DNA from: Christensenella sp. UBA7102
GTDB taxonomy: Bacteria > Bacillota > Clostridia > Christensenellales > UBA1750
Direction: 5' to 3'
NCBI GenBank assembly: GCA_002492415.1
Contig: DKYK01000065.1
Coordinates: forward strand, 1-15,844
DNA length: 15,844 bases
Each line of letters starts with the position of its first letter. Position 1 is the stretch's first letter. Shown here one piece after another: positions 1 through 7,462 of the stretch. The notes beneath the pieces are model-generated. The model ran no database searches. It saw nothing but the letters and a program-made list of their open reading frames with translations, and was not told the origin of the DNA. The translations under genes and the position numbers were made by a program.

Positions 1-20
1 AAGAGCAAAGAACATTCGGA

Positions 21-62
21 TTTGCAAAAAAGCTTGATATTCAGGCATTTCTATGTTAAAAT
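21..62 (+). promoter_or_regulatory. Sigma-A-type promoter of the FAD protein gene
   Basis: The -35 element TTGATA (34-39) and -10 element TAAAAT (57-62) are separated by exactly 17 bases, and each matches the consensus at five of six positions. Transcription should start near 69-70, about 50 bases before the start codon. An 8-base palindrome, TTTGCAAA (21-28), sits just upstream of the -35 element and could be an activator site or merely part of an AT-rich UP region. The promoter call rests on sequence match only. Confidence 0.7.
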
Positions 63-71
63 AAATAGGTT

Positions 72-92
72 TGTGCGGGTGAGTTCCGCACA
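72..92 (+). promoter_or_regulatory. 5'-UTR hairpin ahead of the FAD protein gene
   Basis: TGTGCGG (72-78) and CCGCACA (86-92) form a perfect 7-bp stem with a 7-base loop. It lies only a few bases after the predicted transcription start, so it would form the extreme 5' end of the mRNA. Such hairpins can protect against 5'-end-dependent decay. No T-run follows, so it is not a terminator. Confidence 0.45.
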
Positions 93-120
93 GATAAAAT
101 GATATGATGGAGTGAATCCC

Positions 121-1527
121 ATGCGCGAATTTGACGTCATTGTCGTCGGAGCGGGTCCTGCGGGCATCTTCACTGCGCTGGAACTGCAAAAGACCTCCCC
201 CAATGCGCGCGTTCTGGTGGTGGACGCGGGCAGCAGCATTGACCGCCGCGCCTGCCCAGCCCGAAAACTGGGCCACTGCGTAGGCTGTGAGCCCTGCGGC
301 ATCATGCAGGGCTGGGCGGGCGCGGGCGCCTTTTCCGATGGCAAGCTCTCGCTCTCCGAGGAGGTGGGAGGCAATCTGCCCGATTATTTGCCCCGCCAGG
401 AGGTGCGTGAGCTGATTCATTACTGCGACGAGCAGTATCTTTCCTTTGGAGCGCCCACTGCCGTGCACGGGCTCAACGACCCAAAGGTGGAGGAGTTCCG
501 TTACGAGGCCAGCAAGTACAACATCCAGCTCGTTCCTTGTCCCGTGCGGCACATGGGAACTGAGTATTCCTTCGATGTGTTGCGCGCGATGTACCACAAG
601 CTGCTGCAGAGCGATACCTTCACCTTCCAGGAGTTCACCACCTGCGAAAGCATATTGGTGGAGGATGGCACAGTGCAGGGCGCGGTGCTCAGAAAGAAGG
701 GTGGCGAGGCGGAGACTGTAGCGGCCAAGTACGTCGTTGCGGCCCCGGGCCGCGCGGGCGCGTCGTGGTTGACGGAGCTTGCGCACCGCGTAGGCATCTC
801 CACGCTCAACAATGAAGTGGACATCGGCGTGCGCGTCGAGGTTCCCAATTCCGTGATGGATCACCTGACTAAACACCTGTACGAGGCCAAGCTGGTCTAC
901 TACTCCGATACCTTTGAAAATAAAGTGCGCACCTTCTGCATGAATCCCGGCGGACTGGTATCCGAGGAGCATTACGACGGCAGCATTGCGGTGGTCAACG
1001 GTCACAGCTATGCCGATGAATCGCGCCACACCGAGAACACCAACTTTGCCATGCTGGTATCCACCAAGTTTACCGAGCCCTTTGACCAGCCCACGCAGTA
1101 TGGCAAGTACATCGCACAGCTGGGTAATATGCTCACGGGCGGCGGCATCATGGTGCAGCGCCTGGGCGACCTGCTGCAGGGACGTCGCACCGACGCTTCG
1201 CGGCTTAAAAAGTCCACCACCGTCCCCACGCTGACCACTGCGGTGCCGGGCGACCTGTCCTTTGTGCTGCCGCACCGTCACCTGACCAGCATCATTGAGG
1301 CCATGCGCGCCTTCGACCACCTCGCGCCCGGTCTGTATAGCAAGAATACGCTGCTCTACGGCGTAGAGGTCAAGTTCTACTCTTCCAAGGTCACGGTGGA
1401 CGATAAGTTCGAGACGGCCGTCCGCAATTTCTTTGCCATCGGCGACGGTGCAGGCATCACCAGAGGATTGATGCAGGCATCCGTCACCGGCGTCGTCGTC
1501 GCGCGCGAGATCGCCAGCCGGCTCTAA
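121..1527 (+). CDS. FAD-dependent dehydrogenase-like protein (COG2509 type)
   Basis: A 468-residue flavoprotein of the uncharacterised NAD(P)/FAD-dependent group usually listed as COG2509. A Rossmann dinucleotide-binding loop GAGPAG is at residues 10-15, followed by a beta strand ending in VVDAG. A second FAD-contact block, GDGAGITRGLMQASVTG, lies near the C terminus. Residues 45-59 hold four cysteines (C45, C53, C56, C59; the last three in a CxxCxxC array) just before a conserved GxAGAGAFSDGKL stretch, suggesting a redox or metal site. The ATG at 121 is chosen because GGAG at 109-112 lies 8 bases upstream; an in-frame GTG at 112 overlaps that site. The gene is monocistronic, with its own promoter and a terminator just after the stop. 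Substrate and electron partner are unknown. Family assignment is confident, function is not. Confidence 0.9.
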   Translation: MREFDVIVVGAGPAGIFTALELQKTSPNARVLVVDAGSSIDRRACPARKLGHCVGCEPCGIMQGWAGAGAFSDGKLSLSEEVGGNLPDYLPRQEVRELIHYCDEQYLSFGAPTAVHGLNDPKVEEFRYEASKYNIQLVPCPVRHMGTEYSFDVLRAMYHKLLQSDTFTFQEFTTCESILVEDGTVQGAVLRKKGGEAETVAAKYVVAAPGRAGASWLTELAHRVGISTLNNEVDIGVRVEVPNSVMDHLTKHLYEAKLVYYSDTFENKVRTFCMNPGGLVSEEHYDGSIAVVNGHSYADESRHTENTNFAMLVSTKFTEPFDQPTQYGKYIAQLGNMLTGGGIMVQRLGDLLQGRRTDASRLKKSTTVPTLTTAVPGDLSFVLPHRHLTSIIEAMRAFDHLAPGLYSKNTLLYGVEVKFYSSKVTVDDKFETAVRNFFAIGDGAGITRGLMQASVTGVVVAREIASRL

Positions 1528-1544
1528 ACAGCAAACGCGTCTGA

Positions 1545-1577
1545 GCCGCATGCCCGGAATCCGGGTGTGCGGCTTTT
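1545..1577 (+). terminator. Rho-independent terminator after the FAD protein gene
   Basis: GCCGCA (1545-1550) pairs with TGCGGC and, inside a TG/TG internal loop, CCCGG pairs with CCGGG around a 3-base loop. The stem is followed directly by TTTT (1574-1577). It lies 18 bases after the stop codon and separates this gene from the salvage operon. Confidence 0.85.
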
Positions 1578-1707
1578 ACAATATTATCCGAACACTCTGC
1601 GCGAAAATACCGTGCTTCTTTCGGGAAATGTTCGGGATTGATGGCGTATTTAATTAAGAAAGCATGTTAATATTCGATTTTTGTTGGTTAAGAAGATGTG
1701 AAGTCGA

Positions 1708-1736
1708 TTGACGAAATCAGGCGTTCTTTGTATACT
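1708..1736 (+). promoter_or_regulatory. Strong promoter of the nucleoside salvage operon
   Basis: TTGACG (1708-1713) and TATACT (1731-1736) with a 17-base spacer; each hexamer matches five of six consensus bases. Transcription should start near 1743, giving a short leader of about 60 bases before the phosphorylase start codon. That is too short for a classical purine riboswitch, so any regulation here is more likely by protein binding. Confidence 0.8.
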
Positions 1737-1751
1737 TGTAGCATACTTGTA
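1732..1751 (+). repeat. Tandem ATACTTGTA repeat overlapping the operon promoter
   Basis: The 9-mer ATACTTGTA occurs at 1732-1740 and again at 1743-1751, a step of 11 bases or about one helical turn. The first copy overlaps the -10 hexamer and the second covers the predicted start site. A bound protein would block RNA polymerase, so this is a candidate repressor operator. A weaker inverted pair, GTTC (1754-1757) and GAAC (1765-1768), follows. The repeat is directly visible; its role is inferred. Confidence 0.5.
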
Positions 1752-1801
1752 AAGTTCGTGTACAGAACAGAGATACGACGAAATAACAGGGAGAGAGAAA
1801 C

Positions 1802-2674
1802 ATGATCAGAAATGAGATCCCCCGCGCCGACTATGCGCATATGGGTGGCTCCGGCACCTGGGGCGGCGACTTTCCGGACAACACGGGCATTGCGGGCGTC
1901 AGAGTGCTCGAGCGCGACATGGAGTTTGAAACGCCGTTTGGCACCACTGTGCCCATGATGCTCTTTGAAATTCCGGCGGAGATGACGGCGGATCATTTGC
2001 CGCACACTGTGCTGGACATTCCGTTTCATGGCTGGTTCGGCCTGTCGCCCTACCATGACACGCCTTCTGAGCGCGTGTTCTGGGTGCTGCAGCGCGCCGG
2101 CGTGAAATACATTGTGGCGGACGGCTCCGGCGGAGGCATCAACCCGCTGCTCGATCCCGGCGACGTCATCATCCCCGACGATCTGATCGACCAGACTAAG
2201 CGCATCTCCTACCTGAGCAAGTTTACCGACAAGATCGTGCGCATGCGCGACATCGTGTGCCCCGACCTTGCACAGCTGCTCTATCAGGAGGCGTGCAAGG
2301 AGTATCCGCGCGTGTTTGGCCGCGGTATCTATGCCGTGGATGAGGCGCCCCGCTTTGAGACTAAGGCGGAGATCCGCCGCCTGTACGACCAGCACTGCGA
2401 CATCTGCGGCCATACCATGATGCCGGAGGCTGCGTTGGCCCGCGCCATCGGCGCTTGCTACGCCGCCATTTATCTGGTTTCCAATACCGCCGAGGGCATC
2501 AATCCCGATTGGAAGCGCCCCATCTTCGACCTATATCATGAGTGCGCGGACAAGTTCGGTCGCATCGTGATCAACACCCTGGCCGCCATTGACCCGGCGA
2601 AGAAGCAGTGCCGCTGCAAGGAGTATCTGCTGCCCGTGCCCGGCGATGTCAACACCAGAATGAACGCCAAGTAG
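1802..2674 (+). CDS. MTAP/PNP-family purine nucleoside phosphorylase
   Basis: A 290-residue protein of the trimeric nucleoside phosphorylase family (COG0005), which splits purine nucleosides with phosphate into base and sugar-1-phosphate. Seen: GSG phosphate-loop (16-18), HGW (76-78) where the family has a His-Gly element, GSGGGINPLLDPGD (108-121) for the usual A-x-GG-x-N-P block, EAPRFETKAEIR (181-192) matching the EGPxFET block, and MPEAALAR (207-214). Asn228 in LVSN lies where human PNP has the Asn that reads 6-oxopurines; MTA phosphorylases have Asp there. This favours inosine or methylthioinosine over adenosine-type substrates, but is an inference from motif alignment by eye. AGGGAG at 1788-1793 supports the ATG at 1802. 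It is the first gene of the operon, 48 bases before the lipoprotein. The N-terminal third diverges from standard members. Confidence 0.82.
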   Translation: MIRNEIPRADYAHMGGSGTWGGDFPDNTGIAGVRVLERDMEFETPFGTTVPMMLFEIPAEMTADHLPHTVLDIPFHGWFGLSPYHDTPSERVFWVLQRAGVKYIVADGSGGGINPLLDPGDVIIPDDLIDQTKRISYLSKFTDKIVRMRDIVCPDLAQLLYQEACKEYPRVFGRGIYAVDEAPRFETKAEIRRLYDQHCDICGHTMMPEAALARAIGACYAAIYLVSNTAEGINPDWKRPIFDLYHECADKFGRIVINTLAAIDPAKKQCRCKEYLLPVPGDVNTRMNAK

Positions 2675-2722
2675 GCGTTGATTCATAAACGTTCCATTTG
2701 TGGAGAAAAGGAGATCCTGACC

Positions 2723-3757
2723 ATGAAAAAGATTCTTGCTCTGGTTCTGGCGGCGCTGCTGGCGCTGACCCTGGCCGGCTGCACCACCTCTCCCGAGAAG
2801 CCCGCGGCCAACAGCGGCGACGGCTTCAAGGTTGCCATCGTGCTGGGTGTCGGCGGTTTGGGCGATGAGTCCTTTAACGACAGCATGTACGACGGCTGCA
2901 AGCTGGCGATGGCGGAAGACGAGTCCATCACCGTGCAGGTGGTCGAGCCCACCGAGGTCGCCGAGTTCGAGGGCCACTACATGGAGCTGGCCAAGACCGG
3001 CGAGTATGACCTGATCATCGGCTCCGGCTTTGACGGTGTGGAGGCTGTGACCAAGGTGTCCGGTCTGTTCCCCGAGCAGAAGTTTATGTTTGTCGACGGC
3101 GACTGCGGCGACCTGCCCAACGTCACCTCCGTGACCTTCCGCGACAACGAGAAGGCCTTCTTGCTGGGCTATCTGGCGGCCAAGAAGACCGAGACCGGCA
3201 AGCTGGGCTTTGTCGGCGGCATGGACATTCCCTCCATCAATATGTTTGCCGCGGGCTTTGAGGCGGGCGCGGCCTATGCCGATAAGAACGTGACCGTGGA
3301 GCGCAAGTACGTTGGCGCCTGGAACGATACCTCCACCGGCAAGGAGCTGGCGCTGGCGCTGTACGACGGCGGCTGCGACATTGCCTACGCTGCTGCGGGC
3401 GGTTCCGGCCTGGGCGTGTTTACCGCTGCGCAGGAGAAGAACGCGCTGGTCATCGGCGCGGACACCAACCAGTGCAAAATCGATCCCGACCACGTGCTGG
3501 TTTCCGGTATCCGCACGCTGAACTACATCATCCGCGACGGCATTCTGGATGCCAAGGCGGGCAAGCTGGTGCCCGGCTCTCAGTCCGCGGGCCTGAAGGA
3601 GAACGGCGTGGATTACGTCCGCGAGGGTTCCAACGTCGAGGTTTCTGACGAGATCATCGCCGAGGTGGATCAGGTCAAGCAGGACATCATCGACGGCAAG
3701 ATCGAAGTCCCCGCTACGCTGGAAGACTCCGCTGCTTTCATCGCGGCGCTGGCTTAA
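2723..3757 (+). CDS. BMP-family nucleoside-binding lipoprotein of an ABC importer
   Basis: A 344-residue extracellular lipoprotein that captures substrate and delivers it to the permease pair encoded downstream. Residues 1-19 are a lipoprotein signal peptide ending in LAGC, so Cys20 should be lipidated; a short disordered linker follows. The mature part is a PnrA/BmpA-type periplasmic-binding fold: GDESFNDSMYDG (47-58) is the family hallmark, with GSGFDGVEAV and GADTNQ blocks later. Family members such as TmpC/PnrA of Treponema and B. subtilis NupN bind intact purine nucleosides. AAGGAG at 2708-2713 sets the ATG at 2723; an upstream in-frame extension to 2678 would hide the signal peptide and is rejected. 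The next gene starts 144 bases later, beyond hairpins that may let this lipoprotein be made in excess. Confidence 0.93.
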   Translation: MKKILALVLAALLALTLAGCTTSPEKPAANSGDGFKVAIVLGVGGLGDESFNDSMYDGCKLAMAEDESITVQVVEPTEVAEFEGHYMELAKTGEYDLIIGSGFDGVEAVTKVSGLFPEQKFMFVDGDCGDLPNVTSVTFRDNEKAFLLGYLAAKKTETGKLGFVGGMDIPSINMFAAGFEAGAAYADKNVTVERKYVGAWNDTSTGKELALALYDGGCDIAYAAAGGSGLGVFTAAQEKNALVIGADTNQCKIDPDHVLVSGIRTLNYIIRDGILDAKAGKLVPGSQSAGLKENGVDYVREGSNVEVSDEIIAEVDQVKQDIIDGKIEVPATLEDSAAFIAALA

Positions 3758-3796
3758 TGAAATAGACGCCCCGCTCTTCGGGCGAGCGCAACAAAG

Positions 3797-3827
3797 GCGG
3801 CAGGCCCGTGGGTCTGCCGCTGTGTTT
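3797..3827 (+). terminator. Hairpin between lipoprotein and ATPase genes (leaky terminator or mRNA stabiliser)
   Basis: GCGGCAGGCC (3797-3806) pairs with GGTCTGCCGC (3811-3820), a 10-bp stem with one G-U pair and a tight 4-base loop. It is followed by a broken T-rich run (TGTGTTTATTTG), not a clean one. The position just after a binding-protein gene fits the known pattern in which partial termination or 3'-end protection gives more binding protein than membrane components. Confidence 0.55.
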
Positions 3828-3842
3828 ATTTGTTCGGAAAAA

Positions 3843-3864
3843 CGCTTTTGTAGGATGAAAAGCG
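3843..3864 (+). repeat. Inverted repeat upstream of the ABC ATPase gene
   Basis: CGCTTTT (3843-3849) and AAAAGCG (3858-3864) form a perfect 7-bp inverted repeat around an 8-base spacer, 38 bases before the ATPase start codon. No T-run follows. It could be an operator, an mRNA processing structure or incidental. Confidence 0.4.
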
Positions 3865-3901
3865 GTTCGGTCGCAATCAAAAAATGAAACGAGGGGACGC
3901 A

Positions 3902-5446
3902 ATGTACGCTGTTGAAATGCACGGCATCACCAAACAGTTCAAAAATGTTTTGGCCAACAGCAACGTTGAGCTGATGGTCAAGCGCGGCGAAATCCATTCG
4001 CTGCTGGGTGAGAACGGCGCAGGCAAGTCTACGCTGATGAATATATTGTACGGCATGTACGCGCCGACGTCGGGGCAGGTCGTCGTACAGGGCAAGCCCG
4101 TCGTCATCGAAAACCCGCTCAAGGCCATTGAGCTTGGCATTGCGATGGTGCACCAGCACTTTATGCTTATCGAGCCGCTGACGGTGGCAGAAAACGTGGT
4201 ATTGGGCTACGAACCCAAGAAACACGGCTGTTTTGACATGAAAAAGGCGGTGGAGGAGGTCAATACGCTGGCCGACCAGTACGGCCTGCATGTGGACGCG
4301 CGGCAGAAAGTGGAGGAGCTGTCGGTCGGCACCAAGCAGCGCGTAGAGATTCTCAAGGCCCTCTATCGCAAGGCAGATATTCTAATTCTGGACGAGCCCA
4401 CTGCTGTGCTCACCCCGCAGGAAGTGTCCGATCTGTTTCGCGTGCTGCGCAAGCTTCGGGAAAGTGGAAAGACCATCATCATCATTACCCACAAGCTCAA
4501 GGAAACGCTGGAGCTGGCCGATACCGTGACCGTGCTGCGCAAGGGGCAGGTCATCGCATCGCTGCCCGTGACGGAGCAGATGGATCAGGCACAGTTGGCG
4601 GAGCTGATGGTGGGCCGCATCGTGTCCCTGGAGACGGAAAAGCAGCCCGTGCCCGGCGAGCACGAGGTGGTGATGGCGCTGCGCGGCGCAGTCGTCACCC
4701 GCGATAAGCGCAACGTGCTGGACGACATCAGCCTGGAGATTCGCGCGGGCGAGATCCTTGGCATCGCGGGCGTGGAGGGCAATGGGCAGACCGAGCTGAT
4801 CGACGTGCTGACGGGCCTGCAGCGCCTCAGCGGCGGCGCCGTGGTGCTGCAGGGAAAGCAGCTGCCCGCGGGCCGCATCACGCCGCGCTCCATGCTGGCC
4901 GCAGGCGTGGGGCACATCCCGGAGGACCGCGGCAAGCGCGGATTTGTGGGCGGGTTTACCATCGCGGAAAACATCGTGCTGGGCTATCACCGCAATCAGC
5001 CCTTTGCAAGGCACGGCCTGATCAACCGCAAGGCGCGCGATGAATTTGCTGATCGCGTTGCGCGGCAGTACGACGTGCGCATGGATTCCATTCAGGATAC
5101 CGTGGGCTCGCTCTCCGGAGGCAATCAGCAAAAAGTCATCATCGGGCGCGTGTTTGCGCAGGATCCCAAGGTGATCATCGCCGCACAGCCCACCCGCGGC
5201 GTGGACATCGGCGCCATTGAATACATCCATGGCGAGCTGGTCAAGATGCGCGACGCGGGCAAGGCCGTGCTGCTCATTTCCGCCGACCTGGACGAGCTGA
5301 TGCGCCTTTCGGACAAGATTGCGGTGCTCTATGACGGACGCATCGTAGACCGCCGTGACGCGAGTGAGTATGACGAGCGCACGTTGGGCGCGCTGATGAC
5401 GGGCCACACACCCGACAGCGTGGAAAAGGAGGTCAAGCAGGCATGA
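3902..5446 (+). CDS. Nucleoside ABC transporter ATPase (NupO-like, two ABC domains)
   Basis: A 514-residue cytoplasmic ATPase with two tandem ABC domains, the usual form in sugar and nucleoside importers; it resembles B. subtilis NupO. Domain 1 has Walker A GENGAGKS (36-43), a signature written LSVGTKQR (140-147) and Walker B ILILDEP (160-166). Domain 2 has a degenerate Walker A (GVEGNGQTE, without GKS/T), a canonical signature LSGGNQQK (404-411) and an altered Walker B region, VIIAAQPTRGVD, with Ala-Gln where Asp-Glu is normal. This asymmetry is typical of the family, so one site probably hydrolyses ATP. The ATG at 3902 follows GAGGGG (3891-3896); an in-frame ATG at 3884 lacks a ribosome binding site. 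The stop overlaps the next start by four bases (ATGA), implying translational coupling. Confidence 0.94.
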   Translation: MYAVEMHGITKQFKNVLANSNVELMVKRGEIHSLLGENGAGKSTLMNILYGMYAPTSGQVVVQGKPVVIENPLKAIELGIAMVHQHFMLIEPLTVAENVVLGYEPKKHGCFDMKKAVEEVNTLADQYGLHVDARQKVEELSVGTKQRVEILKALYRKADILILDEPTAVLTPQEVSDLFRVLRKLRESGKTIIIITHKLKETLELADTVTVLRKGQVIASLPVTEQMDQAQLAELMVGRIVSLETEKQPVPGEHEVVMALRGAVVTRDKRNVLDDISLEIRAGEILGIAGVEGNGQTELIDVLTGLQRLSGGAVVLQGKQLPAGRITPRSMLAAGVGHIPEDRGKRGFVGGFTIAENIVLGYHRNQPFARHGLINRKARDEFADRVARQYDVRMDSIQDTVGSLSGGNQQKVIIGRVFAQDPKVIIAAQPTRGVDIGAIEYIHGELVKMRDAGKAVLLISADLDELMRLSDKIAVLYDGRIVDRRDASEYDERTLGALMTGHTPDSVEKEVKQA

Positions 5447-6522
5447 CGCAGCAAAAACGCATCTCACTGGAGAAGCTCACGCAGAATACCACCTTTCTCT
5501 CCGCCATCGCGCTGATTCTTTCGCTGTTGGTATCGGGTGTGGTGATGATGATCGCGGGCTATTCGCCCATCGAAGGCTATAGCGCGATGTTCACAGGCGC
5601 CTTCGGCAGCGTGGACAACCTTGCGCAGACCTTGGGTACCGCGACGCCCCTGATCTTTGCCGGACTCGCAATGGCGTTTGCGGCGCGCGGCGGCATGTTC
5701 AACATCGGTATTGAGGGCCAGATCATCGCGGGCGCGTTCCCGGCGGCGCTGGTGGGCGCATATCTGCAGGGCCTGCCGTGGTTTGTGCACATCCCGCTGT
5801 GCTTTCTGGCAGGCATGATCGGCGGCGGCCTGTGGGCCATGCTGGCGGGTTTCCTTAAGAACAAGCTGCGCGTGAGCGAGGTCATCCTGACCATCATGCT
5901 CAACTATGTGGCGCAGTATTTGGCCGAATACCTAGCCAACTATCAGTTCAAGGCCGAAGGTATGCTGGTGCGCACCGAAACCATCCAGCCTTCTGCGGCC
6001 CTGCCCGCGCTGATTCCCTATTCGCGCCTGACCACGGGCATCTTTGTGGCGCTGGCCTTTGCGGTATTCGTCTGGTGGTTCCTCTCGCGCACCACGCCGG
6101 GCTATCAGATGCGCGCCATCGCGCAGAACCCCTATGCAGCCGAGGCGGGCGGCGTCAATATTGCACGCATGAACCTGCTGACCATGTTCCTCTCCGGCGC
6201 GTTGGCCGGCATGGGCGGTGCGGTGGAAGTGATGGGCGTGCACGGCTATTTCATCGTCAACATGACCTCGGGTTACGGCTTTGACGGCGTGGCCATCGCG
6301 GTCATGGGCAACAATACCCCGCTGGGCACCGTGATCTCAGCGCTGATCTTCGGTGCGCTGCGTGCGGGCTCTACCTCCATGAACCGCATGACGTCCATTC
6401 CGGGCGAATTCATTCAGGTGCTGCAGGCGCTGGTGATCCTGTTCGTATCCACGCCCGGCATTGTGCGGGCGATGCTTCGGAAACGTAATTTCAAAAAGAA
6501 CGACCAGAAGAAGGGGGCGTAA
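5443..6522 (+). CDS. Nucleoside ABC transporter permease 1 (NupP-like)
   Basis: A 359-residue integral membrane protein of the BPD_transp_2 family and the larger of two permeases that should form a heterodimer. Many hydrophobic segments run from about residue 18 to 340. NIGIEGQ (87-93) is the conserved motif of this permease family, and the stretch GYQMRAIAQNPYAAEAGGVN (220-239) is the cytoplasmic loop that couples to the ATPase. The C-terminal tail is strongly basic, consistent with a cytoplasmic end. The start codon overlaps the ATPase stop, and the second permease begins three bases after this stop. Closest named relatives are B. subtilis NupP and lactococcal NupB; assignment is at family level. 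Confidence 0.92.
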   Translation: MTQQKRISLEKLTQNTTFLSAIALILSLLVSGVVMMIAGYSPIEGYSAMFTGAFGSVDNLAQTLGTATPLIFAGLAMAFAARGGMFNIGIEGQIIAGAFPAALVGAYLQGLPWFVHIPLCFLAGMIGGGLWAMLAGFLKNKLRVSEVILTIMLNYVAQYLAEYLANYQFKAEGMLVRTETIQPSAALPALIPYSRLTTGIFVALAFAVFVWWFLSRTTPGYQMRAIAQNPYAAEAGGVNIARMNLLTMFLSGALAGMGGAVEVMGVHGYFIVNMTSGYGFDGVAIAVMGNNTPLGTVISALIFGALRAGSTSMNRMTSIPGEFIQVLQALVILFVSTPGIVRAMLRKRNFKKNDQKKGA

Positions 6523-6525
6523 GGG

Positions 6526-7461
6526 ATGGGTGATGTACTTTCCGTCGTGACCTCATTGATTGCGGGTTCCATCCGCGTATCCATTCCCATCGCGTTTGCA
6601 GCGCTGGGCGGCACGCTCTCCGAGCGCAGCGGCATCATCAATATGGGCCTGGAGGGCACCATGCTCATGGGCGCGTTTTTCGGCGTGGTCGGTGCGTATT
6701 ATACGCAGAGCGCCTGGCTGGGCCTGCTGGTTGCGATGATGGCAGGCGCGCTGTGCGGTCTGCTGCACGCGGTGCTGACCATTCGCTTTAAGTGCGAACA
6801 CGTGCTGGCGGGCGTGGGCATCAATGTGCTGGCCTCGGGCCTGACCGTCGTCCTGCTGCAGATGATCTTTAACGCCAAGGGCAAGTCCTGCGAGGTGGCC
6901 TCCTTTGACATGATCACGCTGCCCGTCATCAATCAGATTCCCGTACTCAAGGACATCCTCGGACAGGTATCCCCCATGCTCATACTGCTTGCCATCGCCA
7001 TGGTCGGCGTGTGGTTTTTGCTCTATCGCACGGTGTTCGGCCTGCGTGCGCGCGTCATCGGTGAAAATCCTGAGGCCGCGGGTTCCATGGGTATCAATGT
7101 CTACCGCACGCAGTATATTTGCGTGATTCTGTGCGGCATTCTGGCCGCGATGGGCGGCGCGTACATGTCCATTGGCGACATTCATATGTTCAGTCGCGAC
7201 ATGGTCGCGGGCCGCGGTTTTATCGCGATGGCGGTGGTAATCTTCGGCGGCTGGCACCCTGTGGGCGCGTGGCTGGGCTCGCTGCTGTTCGGCCTGGCGC
7301 AGAGTCTGCAGTACCGCTTGCAGTCGGGTTCCATCCCGCCGCAGCTGGTGCAGATGCTGCCCTACATTGTGACGCTTGTGGTGCTGGTGTTCGCGCGCGG
7401 CTCCAAGCATCGCGCTCCAGCTGCCGAGGGCAGGCACTATTACGCGAAGGGAGAGCAATAA
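6526..7461 (+). CDS. Nucleoside ABC transporter permease 2 (NupQ-like)
   Basis: A 311-residue integral membrane protein, the second BPD_transp_2 subunit of the importer. It has the paired motif NMGLEG (39-44) and the coupling-loop block FGLRARVIGENPEAAGSMGIN in the second half, followed by a hydrophobic AAMGGAYMSIG segment as in NupQ proteins. It is shorter than its partner, as usual. A purine-rich AAGGGGG stretch within the end of the preceding gene (6511-6517) can serve as ribosome binding site. Only one base separates its stop from the next ATG, so the V4R-domain gene is almost certainly co-translated. Confidence 0.92.
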   Translation: MGDVLSVVTSLIAGSIRVSIPIAFAALGGTLSERSGIINMGLEGTMLMGAFFGVVGAYYTQSAWLGLLVAMMAGALCGLLHAVLTIRFKCEHVLAGVGINVLASGLTVVLLQMIFNAKGKSCEVASFDMITLPVINQIPVLKDILGQVSPMLILLAIAMVGVWFLLYRTVFGLRARVIGENPEAAGSMGINVYRTQYICVILCGILAAMGGAYMSIGDIHMFSRDMVAGRGFIAMAVVIFGGWHPVGAWLGSLLFGLAQSLQYRLQSGSIPPQLVQMLPYIVTLVVLVFARGSKHRAPAAEGRHYYAKGEQ

Positions 7462-7462
7462 A

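Noticed and set aside
1528..1801. Possible purine riboswitch ahead of the nucleoside operon
   Set aside because: The predicted transcript leader is only about 60 bases and shows no three-way-junction aptamer. The longer upstream stretch lies before the promoter.
2531..4291. A 586-codon open frame on the minus strand across three genes
   Set aside because: It runs antisense through the end of the phosphorylase, the whole lipoprotein gene and the start of the ATPase gene, including their intergenic gaps. Its composition is the same low-quality H/Q/R/L-rich pattern with no known motif.
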